Shown: piece by piece, positions 39,124-51,554 of the stretch | Layout of the letters: the number at the start of each line of letters is the position of its first letter | Numbering within the stretch: the stretch's first letter is position 1 | DNA from: Spinellus fusiger | Taxonomy: Eukaryota > Mucoromycota > Mucoromycetes > Mucorales > Phycomycetaceae | Assembly: GCA_025094145.1 (NCBI GenBank) | Contig: JALLLS010000014.1 | Location: forward strand, 512,643-576,642 | Reading direction: 5' to 3' | DNA length: 64,000 nt | The notes under the pieces: generated by a model | Databases searched by the model: none | What the model saw: only the letters and a program-made list of their open reading frames with translations | What the model was told of the DNA's origin: nothing | Made by a program: the position numbers and the translations under genes

Positions 39124-41525
39124 CAATAAAAAAAGAGCAGAATGACCCTAGTAACTATCGGCCTATTAGCTTGACATCGGTGTTTCGTAAGCTCTTAGAA
39201 AGATGTATAGCTGGGGAGCTCCTTTTGATCATGCCTGCACTGGATATGGATTAAGGTGGATTTCGCGCTCATCGTGGAACTCGAGACTAGGCCCTCTGTC
39301 ACCACAAACTTATGGGGTTGTACGCTGCCCAAGGATCAGGAGGGCAAGATCCAAAACCTCCAGTCGTCGTCTTCCTAGACATTAAAGCTGCATATGATAG
39401 TATGGAAAGCTCTGTCATATGGGAGTTGCTGATGCCCTTTGTGTCTCAGCCGTTGCTCTTGCTACTACATAATTTGCTTGATGACATTGTGGTGAATATG
39501 ATTCTGAAAAATGTAGCATCCCGGGACATTTTACCTAAACAAGGAGTCTTACTGGGTAGTATTCTTTCTCCATTTCTTTATTCTATTTTCATTGATACTC
39601 TTCCACATTTCTTGAGGTTTGCTTCGGTATCCCCAATACTGGTTGGTATGTACCCACCTACCATGGGACGGTCCATTTATCTCTGTGCTCGAAACCCTTT
39701 CTCTTTTGCTTCCCCACAGGCAACTGTTCACACATTGCTTGACGAGTTACAGAATTCCCTTCACAATCCTTTTCCTACTTCTACAGTTTCGGATGACTCT
39801 TCTGAGTCGTCAGATTCCTCTTACAGTCCGTCCCATGTCACTGTTACTTGGGCTACTGTGAATTGTTTGTTGTATGCTGATGATGTGGCTCTTATGGGCT
39901 GCCCAGAAGATATACATCGAATGCTGGCACTTGCCGAAATTCACTTGACTCTCTTTGGCTACAAATGGAGTCTCTCCAAATGTGAAGTACTCAATGCCCT
40001 GGCCAATGTGCCGTTTTATCTCTATGGCAACGAGCTTCCAACCTGTGATACTTTCAGGTACCTTGGTATCCCCTTTTCACGTCAAGGTATTAACCAAGAC
40101 GCACTTTTCTCACAATCACAAGTCAAGGCAATTTCATTAATGCAAAAGTTGAGAGGAATGGGTGTAAACATGTATGGTTTTGAGATTATAGCAGCCCTAA
40201 GAGCATATACTGTTTTTGTTCGGCCTATTCTTAAGTGTGGGTTGGCTATTTGTAATGTCAATAGACTAGGCATCTGCTTGCTACAAATATGCCAGTCTGC
40301 TTGTTTGAGACTTTGTCTTGGAGATACAGCCTGGTCTTCATATAATTACTCAATATCTTTAAATAAAATTATGTTTTTTCTAGCACTTATTTTTTTTAAT
40401 AACTAAAAGACAATTTTTATATTTAAAGTTAGAAAAATGATCTTGAACTTGGAAATTTATCTGTATACCAGGTCATTGATCATTTAAACAATTTAATGAT
40501 ATGAAGTTTTAATAGTGATCTTAGATAATGTGCTATGATTTTTTAACCTTTTTTCATATATTTTATAAAATAATAATAATAGTAGAATGTTAAGATATTC
40601 TTTGATTGATAAAATTATTGCTGTAATTCAAGACACCAACACTCCCTCTGGTTAGATCTGCTACTGCTAGGTTTGGAACGATTCAAGTTGCTCAATTAGC
40701 CGCCCTCCCTAACATATACTTTCGTTTTATTTATCTGCAAGCCAAATTTGCTGAGCGCGCAACTACCCTTCCTGAAGACACCCTCCTCTGGTGCCTTGTC
40801 CCTCAGATTGAAGCACCCCAGAGTGAAGCCAGATGGATTAAACTGTGTGGCAATGTACTCTGGCAAAACTTTCAAAGAATAGGACGGGCTCATAACCCTC
40901 CTAAATATCCATTAAAAATAGCTTATCTTGAACGTCTTCAAAGTGAAATTACTAGTCTAGTGCGTGATAAGAATCTACTAGTGACGGTAGCTTACTCATT
41001 GAGACTACTGATAGATGTGTTGAGTGGGAACATCAACGCCGCCATAGAGTGCAAAGACTCCTTCAGCAACAATCTCTTTATCCTCACTTCTCCTCCGATC
41101 TCTCCTCTACCACCCACTCTTAGCCCGTTTAGCAAAGCCAGAAGCTGCTAGTGTGGTTGCTGTATTTATGTCCTCAGGATTGTCCAAGTTGCTTTAGGTA
41201 TCCCTCGTTGGATTTTGAATCGCCACAGGATGACGGTTATCTTTTTGGTGCCATGTTTTCCTTGTTGACTTTATGGCCTTTTGGATGTCTATTCATAATT
41301 ATCATTTTATCATCACTTCCCACCTTTCATCATTTTTCATCATTTGAGGTTTTATATTCTCTTTTCTTTCTCTTTCCTCTCTCTTTGCATTATTTTTTTC
41401 ACTTTTGTATTTGAAGTGGTTCTATGTTCATTCTCATTTATTTTACAAAAGTTCTCATAAAGTGGCTGATATGCCCAATGCGCGAATAGCAAACCACACC
41501 CAAAAAATAAAAATACTTTGAGCTG
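39124..41525 (+). mobile_element. 5'-truncated LINE with reverse transcriptase, right arm of composite A
   Basis: Begins inside the RT domain (NDPSNYRPISLTSVFRKLLE). It continues through VVVFLDIKAAYDSMESS (motif A Asp), PKQGVLLGSILSPFLYSIF (motif B), the catalytic LLYADDVALMGCPEDIH and FRYLGIPFSRQG. After an AT-rich interruption (about 40325-40625) the thumb/C-terminal part resumes (ARFGTIQVAQLAALPNIYFR). The 3' UTR ends ...AATAAAAATACTTTGAGCTG-TA. There is no poly(A). A frame shift separates the start of the RT from the main frame. The endonuclease and ORF1 are missing. It is a non-LTR retrotransposon, possibly akin to the Grem-LINE1 elements described in Mucor, though I cannot test that. 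Confidence 0.85.
40325..40625. other. about 300-bp AT-rich insertion inside the LINE RT
   Basis: RT homology stops at ACLRLCLGD and resumes near 40634. The intervening segment is far more AT-rich than the LINE and happens to start TACAG and end CTGTA, like a mariner-type insert. Inverted similarity beyond six bases is not visible. Confidence 0.4.
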
Positions 41526-41859
41526 TATATTTGAATTATATTTCTAAAGAATTCTCAAATTTATAGTCATAAAAAGGTAAAATAGAATAAAGAATCAAAC
41601 TATCCAGACACTTCAAAAACATACTTCATTCTACAGACCACTTTAAAAATATAAAATATTATAATGATTGATAATTGAATAAAATAATTAGAATTATTTA
41701 AATTAAGATGAAAGCGACTATATTTATATCTACATATTAAAATGCTTAGGATATATTTAAGGTCGAATAAATTCTCTCAAGAATTGTATGAGACCAGAGG
41801 AAACAAAATAGGAATAAATGTGCTTTATCTTCTTTTTATTAAAACCCAGAGCGATTATT

Positions 41860-43060
41860 CAGAGTACAGTCACACCCAATTGAATTTAATACTTGCCTAA
41901 ATTTTAATTAAAAAAAGCTTTTTTTTTTGCATAATACTCTTATTCTTTCCAAATAGTGTTAAACCAACACACTATGTCAGATACATTTTCAGAAACATAA
42001 ACTCGTGGAGAATATAATAAAACAGAAGATAAAAAGCTATGGGGCATTTATTACCAGTTTATGGCTGGATTAAAATTGACTGTCACTGCAAACGTAGTTG
42101 AGATGAAAAAGCCCACAGATCAAAATAGTATCAGAAACATCAAAGAACGTGGGTCACCATTGGGTTTAAAGAGTCACGGAATATATATAAAGCCAGTGAG
42201 AGGGACCTCAGACACCTGGAAAAGGTCATTAGAAAGGACCCATTTGCCTCATAATCAGCTGAAATTAGGAATATTGAAGTTTGAGGTTGATGTATGTAGA
42301 AACACCATTATCAGCTACTGCAATCAGTTAGAGTTTGGATCTTTTTCTCCAGCTCACAAGCCAGCCTTGACTGAGAAACATAAGAAGAAATGTCTTTGTT
42401 GGGCTAAGGAACATGTCAATTGGACGAACGACCAGTGGAAAGGCGTCGTCTGGTCTGATGAGTCCAGGTACACCATGAAAGGGAACAATGGAAGTGCCCG
42501 TGTAATCAGAAAAGTTGGAGAAAGGTATGATCCTAATCATATTGTTCCAACAACAAAGTTTGGTGGCGGAGGGGTCATGCTTTGGAGCTGTTTTTGGGCG
42601 GGCGGATTTGGCCCATGAGTCTTTGTTGATGGCACTGTAAACCAAGACGAATATATCAAGATTTTGGCTGGTGAGTTCCATCCTTGGTTTATGGAATTAC
42701 ATTAGAAAGAGGACAATGAGGCTCTGTTACAATAAAAGAGTGCTAGTTGTCATACTGGGGCCTATGCCAGATGGTGGAAAGAGACGCATCAAATTAGGGG
42801 CTTTGAGTACTGGCCCGCACAAAGTCCTGACTTAAACCCAATTGAACACGTCTGGTGGGCCTTGGAAAGACGAATTGAGGAAAGAAGGGTATCTATTACC
42901 AATGTTGAAAGTTTGAAGGCTCTACTTGTAGAGGAGTGGGAGAGAGTTGGTGTTGAACCTGCATAACAATAAATTCAAAGTATGACAGATAGATGTCAGG
43001 CAGTTATTGATGCTAAAGGAGGCCATACAAAATATTTATTTTATTATTAGTATTTTATTT
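41860..43060 (+). pseudogene. decayed Tc1/mariner transposase copy C
   Basis: Recognisable core motifs across broken frames: CWAKEHVNWTNDQWKGVVWS then DES (first Asp), TTKFGGGGVMLWSCFW, the stretch near 42700 with DN, and AQSPDLNPIEHVWWALE (Asp/Glu triad). In-frame stops lie near 42616, 42705 and 42735. A possible left end TACAGTCACACCC is at 41870, but no matching right end was found. Confidence 0.7.
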
Positions 43061-43183
43061 TCTATAATTAAAGATGTTGAGCCTTGGTATGCTTAAGTTT
43101 GAAGCGTCTATATTAAATGTGGAGTGTTTTATCTAATGTTGAACATATCCTAAATATTTCGTCCTGATATTTATTTTCAAAAG

Positions 43184-44531
43184 TAAAGTGACCCGACAAA
43201 TGTAATCGATGGTTTCAAATTCCAGGCAATTCTTATACCAAAAATAATGAGCATTATTCTTTTTTTCTTAATAACAATTCTTTTTCTCTAATGTCTGACT
43301 CAACCAACACTGTGAGCATCCTCACTAAGACCACCAAGATGTATGGGAAATAGACAAGCCTCAAGACTCGTTCAGCCATTCTCCATGAGGTGCTGAACAT
43401 GAACAACACTCTGGCCGAGACATCTCGTATGTTTAATGTTCCTCCCACCACTGTAGGAGATATTGTGAGACACCTCAAGAAGATAGGCTTGGTATTAATT
43501 TCTCTTAAGAGTGACCAACGAAGAAATTTGGACGACAGGGCTCTCCGGTGGTTGAGAAGAACAGTGGTCAGTGATTCACAACAGACCAAGGAAGCCATTA
43601 GGGCAAGCATGGCCATCAAGGTATCAGACAAGACTCTGAGGAGGTACCTTGATGAAATAGGGCTTCCACTCTTTCAGTCCAGTGGTGACGCCTCCTCTCA
43701 CCAAGAAACATGGAGGCAAGGCTCCAGTGGGCCCATGAGCACGTTGGTTGGACCCATGAGCAGTGGCAGGGGGTCGTCTGGTCCGATGAGTCCAGAGTAG
43801 AGCTGATGAGCTATGACAGGGGCTTAAAAATAATCAGGTAGCCTAGTACAGCCTTTGATTCTAAGAAAGTCATGGAGACAACGAAGCTTGGATGTGGTGG
43901 AGTGATGGTATGGGGCTGTTTCAGTGAGGAGGATGTTGGGAGATGGATCGTAGTGAAGGGTAAGATAAACTCCGACAAGTACATTGATGTATTGGGAGAT
44001 GTCTACTGCTATGAACTCGAGCGTCTCTCTCCTAAACCCTGGAGTCAGTTACCACCTGCAGGAGAACAATGCTAGACCCCATACGTGGAAGGCAGCAAAG
44101 AGTGTGGAAACTCTTCCTTACTGGCCCTTAGAATACTGATCTCAATCCAATTGAGCATCTATGGGCCCACCTCAAGAAGGTTATTAGGAAGGACAGGATG
44201 GTGTATACCACCAAACAGAGGTTGGAGGCGGCTCTGATCCTGGAATGGGGCAAAATATCGAAGGAAGTTACAGACACTATCATTGCCAGCATGGGGCAAG
44301 GATGCCAGGCCGTCATTGATGCCAAGGGTGGCTACAGTGGCTATTAATTAGCCTTGTAATAAAACTTATTTTATGTATTTTAAACACTCTTCTATGTATT
44401 TATTGAAAGTTTTATGTCTTTAGCTAATGAATTCATGAAGTAATAACACTATTAAGATAAAGTATGAATCCAAAAAAAAAAAAAGGAAATCTACATTTAA
44501 AACCATCGATTATATTTGTCGGGTCACTTTA
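43184..44531 (+). mobile_element. Tc1/mariner element copy D with good terminal repeats
   Basis: Ends are well preserved: left AAGTGACCCGACAAATGTAA and onward at 43186, and right the inverted counterpart ending GTCGGGTCACTT at 44529, both flanked by TA. About 30 bp match with one or two differences. The transposase carries LAETSRMFNVPPTTVGDIVR (HTH), GVVWSDESRVEL, TKLGCGGVMVWGCFSEEDVG and TDLNPIEHLWAHLKKVI. At least two frameshifts (near 43690 and 44050) and stops disable it, yet the ends look mobilisable in trans. Confidence 0.88.
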
Positions 44532-46851
44532 GTATCAAAAATTTAAGAATGGTCAAAACATGGTTTTCCATTGTCTAACGAAACTTTATATGTTTGTTTT
44601 TTACAATTAAAATAGCCTAGATGATGGTATATCTGCATTATATTCCAGAGACTGAAAAGCCTTCGAGTCTTACTAGTTTAAGGCATCGGATAATAGTGTA
44701 TCCTAAAAGACAGAAAAGGTATCTAAGCTTTTTTTAGCTGAAAAGGAGTAACATACACTATTTTCACAAATTATCCGCTCACTTTTTGAAAATGGTGTAC
44801 ACTGAGAATTCTTAGGTTATCTCTTCATATGTCCTGTGTAAATAGCTGATTATAAGGTAGTATGACAACTTTATTGATAATAGAGATAATCTCAGATGGC
44901 TTTGACTGGTAGAATTGACATGACTTTCAAGCCCTTAGTAGATGCTATACTCTATCTCTTATAATATATTACACATAAAAATAGTCATAATATAGCTATT
45001 AATACAGATGAATTATCGTTACTGTATTATACTGATATTTACACCAACTCTTTATCTTTATCGGCTCATAACCTTAGTATATTATTAAAGTAATGTAATA
45101 AAGGAGATTGTTGGTGGCTGATATTTCTATTATTCTTATTCTCATTATTCTTATTCTTTTAAGAAGAGTATGTGTCTCTCATAAATACTACAGATTAGTT
45201 TACTGTATACCTTTTGACTCTCCAATAGGAAAACACCACTAGCCTCATTTGTTTGGTGAGATTTTTCCAATTAATTGTAAAAGAGATCTGATAAGAGATG
45301 ATAGTTTGTGATTTATGATTTTCATATCAGATCTATTTCAGTAAGTAGTTCCGATCAATGTAGGACATTTTTTATTTTCGATGGCCTATGCCATTCAATC
45401 AAATATCTATCAGATAAACTGTAGGCATGACAAAGATATCTTTTCGAGGTTGTGGTTTGATGCGTAAAATGTGTATTCTATAGTAAGTACTAATGTGATG
45501 CTTTTTTTTATTAAGTTCCCGGGTTCTCAATAGGCAAGGACCATGTTTGCATATATTTGTCTAACCAATATATTATTTTTATTTTTATTAAAAAAAATCC
45601 TACAGAATAATTTAGATAAATGAGAATAATAAGAAAAAGATAAGTAAATTTTTTTTATTGTTGTTATTATTTTCAAGGTAGTTTAAACAAGGCCATAGTT
45701 TCTTGGTAGCTATGAGTACCACAATACCTACACACTATTTTATTTACTTAGACATATAATAATTGAAAATTCATTTCAATTGACTTCTATGCTTTTCATT
45801 TATTATGTATTCAATTCGATAATAACAATAGAAAGCTATCTATTATTGATTAATTGTGTTTGAATGATCCTTACTGTTAGTGTTGATTATGTTATTATTT
45901 ACCCGAGATCGGATTAAACGAAGCAAATAAAGTTACAAATGTTGGATCTCTTCGTTAGTTTAAACTTTTCAATCATCTCTGGGCAGATTGGCAATTGTAG
46001 GTTGAAATCGGATAAATTTATATTACAGCTGTTGAAATGGGGAAAATTGACTTAAAAAATTGATTTAATGCTTATTCATTGATTTACTGCAAAAGATTTT
46101 TTATATATTAATTTGCTTAAATATATTTCTACCCATTGAGAACATAGTCTAGTTAGTTTATTAATTCATTTTCTTTTATGTGAATGACTCATGTTCATCA
46201 ATATCAGCCTATTTTTTTCATGTTAAAGAGAACCGGTTCTTATTCCTGTATTAGAAGTAATAAAATCATACCATCAAAGATCCCTGATAAAGTTTAAGAA
46301 ACTAAAGTAATTTTGGATTTAAAAGGCTATTGAATTCTATCCTGACTGCTTATTTGATGTTACTTTTTATTTATTTATTTTGTTTTATTATTTACGTGTC
46401 ATGGAGCCATAAAGAAGTCACAGAGATGAGATATTTTCTGAGGGTAAAAGTGTGTAAGGTAAAAGGTCAGCTTTCCCAACATAGAAATAATGGCTTAATC
46501 TTCCAGTAAGCGCTCATTTTAGAGAACCAAGCCAGAACTTTTTCATCGTGATACTAACTAATTTATAAGATAAACAAACAAAATCTGATAGCAATGCTGG
46601 CTTAATAATATTCTATTCATAGAAAAAAGGAAGAAAAAAGACAATAGTCTCTGGTAGATTTTTAAAAATCAAATATGTTTTTATTTCTGTAGAAGAAAAC
46701 AGAATAATGTGAAGTTCAAAAGTCCACAAAGCAAAAATCTAAACTTGTACAAAAGAGAGTGTATATAAAAAAGTGAGGGTTTTAAAGGATATTATAAAAA
46801 TTAAGGCGATGAATATTACAAAGGCGTTATTAGAGTGAGTGATCGGTGTGC
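44532..46851. other. AT-rich gene-poor region
   Basis: No gene seen. One perfect ATCTGATAA (45296-45304) with weaker GATA sites nearby. The right end carries the FTR1 3' flank. Confidence 0.5.
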
Positions 46852-48083
46852 TTAGGCTTTAGCACTCTGAGATGATACTTTTTCCAAAACAAGGTCCACT
46901 TGGGCACTTTTTTCTTGAACAACGTGAATGAGTTCACCCTTTTCGTTGAGGTATTGTTTGGCAGCCTCAAGAGCTTCATCTCCATTGGCCCAATCATTAC
47001 TCTCTGCCTTTTTAATAGCAAGACGTCTGTCCTTGATATTTGAGTAGACAAGGAAAAGACAAACAAATAACCAGTACAAGCAATAACTAATAATGCTGCC
47101 ATATGTTGCAGTGTTATTCCATCCGAGAATAGCATTGAAGATTTGCCTATGAAGTATCAGGGCTTCTAGTGAGTACAGATACCTTAAAATAACTTGGCTA
47201 TTTTCTTCTTACCATCCACCGTTAGTATCGGTCAAAATTTCAGGGTTCCCCCATGAAACGTGCCAGACAGAAGTAGACACTCTGTAACCAATAACAGATC
47301 CACCTTCCTCTGCACTTTCACCACCGATGATTTTGTTCCATGCATTTTGCTCAAAGAGACCAACACTTTTAGACATAAGGCCTGCAGCAATAAGGTAGAG
47401 GATCATTGTAGAGATAATAAAGAACCATCGAAGTTTAACCATAGAGCCGCCGCGGTAAAGAATGTAACCCACAAGACAACCACAAAGAAATCCCATAATG
47501 GCAGCAATAGGAATGGCTTTTGCTTGAACACTCAAGGAGACCTATACATTCCAGTGAGATACAATCCTTTAACACAATAAAATACACTTACACCACCAAT
47601 GAAAACAACGGCTTCAAGGCCTTCTCTAAGGACAGTAATGAAGGGCAGAATGAAGAAGGAATAGCGTTGCATTCTGATCTTGAAGCTGGATTTTTCACTA
47701 GTGTTTTTTTCCATGGCCTGTGCGAGTTTAACCTTCCATTTCTCCTGCATGCGTTCAGTTTTAAGCATAGCAAGACCCATGACGGTAATTAGGATGGTAG
47801 CAATAAGAGAGAAGACACCTTCCCAGATATACTCAGAGTCTCCCCACAAGTCTCTCAAGACCGTGTACCAGACAGCAATGAATGCTGCACCGATGCAGAG
47901 ACAAAGGAGAAGCCCAACACTAGCGCCAATCCAAACTTGATTTCTCAGACGCTTGTAAATAGGTGAGTCTTTCTCAAACATGTTCTGTAAGAAGGAGAGC
48001 AGGACAGAGACAATGATGGCTGCCTCTGTGGTTTCTCGAAATAGAATAAAGAAGATCGGCACATCGAAGAGATCCTGAGACAT
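46852..48083 (-). CDS. FTR1: high-affinity iron permease
   Basis: Three exons (48083-47592, 47541-47213, 47146-46852) give 371 residues. Ftr1 imports Fe(III) across the plasma membrane together with the multicopper ferroxidase Fet3. The first iron-binding helix reads [20 protein letters not shown] (R-E-x-x-E) and the second has the canonical REGLE ([18 protein letters not shown]). About seven membrane spans are visible, among them [52 protein letters not shown] and [16 protein letters not shown]. The C-terminal tail is cytosolic and charged. The gene diverges from FET3 with 685 bp between start codons. Confidence 0.96.
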
Positions 48084-48341
48084 GGTGAGTGCACTTCAAG
48101 AGGGTGTTAACAAAAGAAAGAGAAGATTACTAGTTAAAGCAATAAAACAAAAAGGCCCAGCATCATCATTATTCTTTTAAATGCAAAGAGAATGCAATCT
48201 AGGACGGTGATATTATACGGAGAAATATGTCTGTAGCACATATTGATCATATTCCGATGAGTAAATCGAATAGATGTGTACTCATATAGACAATATATTG
48301 GTGACCCTTACAACTCAGAGCCCATGTGCCAAGAAAGTAGT

Positions 48342-48350
48342 TTATCAGAT
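48342..48350 (-). promoter_or_regulatory. iron-GATA site (ATCTGATAA)
   Basis: Perfect match to ATCWGATAA, the site of siderophore-type GATA repressors (Urbs1, SreA, Fep1), within the FTR1/FET3 divergent promoter. Confidence 0.65.
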
Positions 48351-48382
48351 TCATTTCGGGCGAGAGATTCCTAATGAAGAGA

Positions 48383-48391
48383 ATCTGATAA
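48383..48391 (+). promoter_or_regulatory. iron-GATA site (ATCTGATAA)
   Basis: Second perfect ATCWGATAA site, 33 bp right of the first and in opposite orientation, a pairing seen in iron-repressed fungal promoters. Confidence 0.65.
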
Positions 48392-48631
48392 AGATCTCTC
48401 TATCCGGTGTAACAGATTCATTGATTTATCTGACATCAATACTTATTTTCAACTCAAGATGGAATCAGTGGTTACTCATTTTACTCAACCTAATAAGAAC
48501 TCACGTCCTATGGCAGTATTTTAATATGTTTGGATGGTCTGAGATGGGATCATTGATCAATGAGAATAAGGTGATTAAAGTGAATAACTAAACCAGTTAC
48601 TCAATTAATGATATTTCTCGGTTCCAGCAGG

Positions 48632-48640
48632 ATCTGATAA
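48632..48640 (+). promoter_or_regulatory. iron-GATA site (ATCTGATAA)
   Basis: Third perfect site, 129 bp before the FET3 start codon. Confidence 0.65.
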
Positions 48641-48768
48641 TTCTTACTCAGGCCCATTTCTTGCGCTTACCTTAAAACAATATATAAAGTTCTTATTCAA
48701 TAAATAATATTCAATTTTGTCTTGCTACTCTTTCTCCTTTTATATTCGTCTTTTTACACTCTCCCAAA

Positions 48769-51116
48769 ATGCGCTTATTGAGGGCTTGTATATTGACGGC
48801 ATTTGCTTCTACAAGTGCTGTTCTTGCTGCCCGTATTGAGCTTAACTGGAATATCACCTATACTACTGCTAACCCTGACGGTCTTTTTGAGCGCCGAGTT
48901 ATTGGAGTTAATGGACACTGGCCGTAAGTCAATCAAGACTGGGTGTGCAGTAGCGTTAGGCAAAAGAAGAAGAAAAACTAAAGAAACCTCTACCCTGTCA
49001 TAGACCACCCCCTGTTGATGCCACCTTAAACGATACATTGGTGATAAATGTTTATAACGCCCTTGATGAACCCACAGCACTCCATGCTCACGGTCTATTC
49101 CAAAACAACACTGGTTATATGGATGGTCCTTCAATGGTCACACAATGGTAGGTGAATCATAATCATCTTATAGGCAAGAATTGCTTAACTGTCTTGTGTT
49201 CTCTAGTCCCATTCAACCAGGAAAATCACTCACTTATGAGTATCTTATTGCTCAAACGGGTACCTTTTGGTTACATAGTCACTTTATGGTAAGTAATTTT
49301 ACTCAGTAGATACCAACAAAGTATTTATTATCAATACCTACTCTTTATATTATTCATAGGCTCAATATGCCGATGGATTCAGAACACCTTTGGTTCTTCA
49401 TAATCCTGTCGAGCCCTACAAATACGACGAAGATATTACTGTCACACTGGCTGGTAATGATATTTATGAACAATTTATCACTGTTTATAGACCTAACTCT
49501 CTGTGTTTATTCACACTTTGATTCTCATTAGACTGGTACCATCAACAGAGTAGCATCAATCTCAATGCTTTTCTGAGTGAAGACAACCCAACAGGTGCCG
49601 AGCCTGTCCCTGGTAATGCATTAAGATATACTATTGTTCATGCAAAGAAATATAGACATACTTATCCTAATTTACTATTGATAGAATCTGGATTAATTAT
49701 GGACGGTGTTAACACCAGTCTTACTTTTGTACCTGGAAAGACTTACCGTCTTCGAGTAATCAACATGTCAGCCTTTTCCATGTTCTACTTTAGCATTGAT
49801 GGTCATGACCTGGACATTATTGAAAACGATGGTGTAAGTGATAGATCTTTTTGTTTTGTTTTGTTTGCTTTTCTTTAAAGACTCAGTCTTAAGAGAAAAC
49901 TGAAGATTGTACAAGTAATCACCTAACCTTTTTATACTTATAGATTGATACACAACGTACTACAGTACAGAGCATCTACTTGACTGCAGCACAGCGTATT
50001 TCTGTGCTTGTCACCGCTAAAAACACAACCAACCTCAATTACTTTATGCATGCAGACATGAACACAGATATGTTTGATACTGTTCCTGATAATTTAAAAA
50101 CAAGTAAGTGTATTATTTAAATAATCTCTTTTATTGACGTTTTCTTCTTAGATTTGACTGCAACTGTGTTCTATAACAAAAACATCAGTGCCTTTGCAGA
50201 CAGCCAGGATGTTGGCATGGGCAGCAGCTTTGATGACACTAGCCTTGTCCCACTTACTCCTTTTGATGCTGTAAACCCTGATATGCAGCTTAACTTGACC
50301 TTTAATTTCCAAGTCATGACCGACGGATTGAACCGTGGCTCTTTCAATGGCATTCCCTACCTTTCTCCTAAAGTGCCTACATTGAATACAGTTTTGACCT
50401 CAGGCAGTTTAGCTACAAACGTAGCAGTGTATGGCCCACAGGCAGTAGCAAGTATTCTTCCCCATCTCGACATGGTAGAAGTTGTCTTGAACAATCTCGA
50501 TTCTGGATCTCATCCTTGTATGTAGGAAGGCATATCAAGTTACATTGAATACTCTATTAATGTATTGTGTGCTCTTATTTTTGTAGTCCACTTACACGGA
50601 CATACATTCCAGATTGTTGCTCGTGGTACAGGTGTATATGATGGAAACAGCTCATCAGTGACATGGCTTGTAAAAAACCCTAATCGTCGAGACACTATTC
50701 TTGTCCCAGCCCAGAGTTTTGCCATTCTTCGCTTTAGAGCAGATAATCCCGGTGTGTGGTTCTTCCATTGCCATATTGAATGGCATTTAGAGTCTGGTCT
50801 TGCTGCTACATTCATTGAGGCCCCCACTGTCCTTCAACAGCGTATGACACTACCTCAGGTCTTTAATGATGTGTGCAGCAGTGGCAATATTCCTTATAGT
50901 GGCAATGCTGCTGGTAGAGAAGGACTCGATCTTCGTGGTGCGCCCGACGGTGTTTACACAATCTATGATGGTTTCACTGCTGCTGGCAAGGGTGCCATGG
51001 CTGGTTGTATTCTTGCTGCTATTCTTGGTATGGCCACTATTTTGTGGTATGCTCGCAGTGACTCAGAAGCTAAAGGAAGAGAGATTATGGAAGCAAAGAA
51101 GAGAATGAACGAATAA
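48769..51116 (+). CDS. FET3: plasma-membrane multicopper ferroxidase
   Basis: Nine exons: 48769-48923, 49004-49147, 49207-49288, 49360-49453, 49532-49612, 49685-49833, 49944-50103, 50152-50517 and 50587-51116, total 586 residues. Fet3 oxidises Fe(II) outside the cell and passes Fe(III) to Ftr1. It has a signal peptide (RLLRACILTAFASTSAVLAA), then the four copper-binding blocks in order: HAHGLFQN, GTFWLHSHFMAQYADG, HPFHLHGHTFQIVARG and WFFHCHIEWHLESGL. A single C-terminal anchor (GCILAAILGMATILWYA) and a short cytosolic tail distinguish it from secreted laccases. Many N-x-S/T sequons suit an exported glycoprotein. The divergent FTR1 gene and shared GATA sites support the ferroxidase assignment over laccase. 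Confidence 0.95.
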
Positions 51117-51554
51117 CTCATCCCACTCAAAGAAAATAAGATAGACTCCTGTACAAAAAAAAAACTCCAGTCTAAAAAAAGACTATCTTTCTCTCTTCCT
51201 CCCTTTAACCTTTTAATTGTTATCTACCCTCTATTCAGTAGAACTTATTTTATGTATTCCTTATTATTGTACTTTAATTACTGTCTTTAACACTTAAAGA
51301 TAAACTATTTGATATACTAAATAGTGATATTTTATAAGTATAAGAATATAGTTTATGCAGATCAAAGCTTATTATCCTATAGTTGATTTTTGTAGCGTGA
51401 ATGCAATGCAGGATATTTATTGATGATGGCGATGAATAGGTGCTTATTAGAAAAATGTTTCTTTTCATTCTTTCTTTTCTGGTGTAATATTGCCAAAGAG
51501 GCACTCATTTGCTGTAGCTTGTTTTCTCCTGACTAAAGTGTGCTTACATTTTGA
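51117..51554. other. 3'-3' intergenic region
   Basis: AT-rich spacer between FET3 and the UHRF1-like gene. No further gene seen. Confidence 0.5.

Noticed and set aside
41060..41420. 87-codon frame repeated three times in the window (CPQDCPSCFRYPSLDFE)
   Set aside because: It is the 3' part of the LINE. It may be coding within that element but is not an independent gene family.
37226..41525. A single large DNA transposon with about 500-bp terminal inverted repeats and an internal reverse transcriptase
   Set aside because: The inverted arms are LINE 3' ends. In the sister composite each arm has its own target-site duplication, which fits two LINE insertions next to a Tc1 element better than one TIR element.
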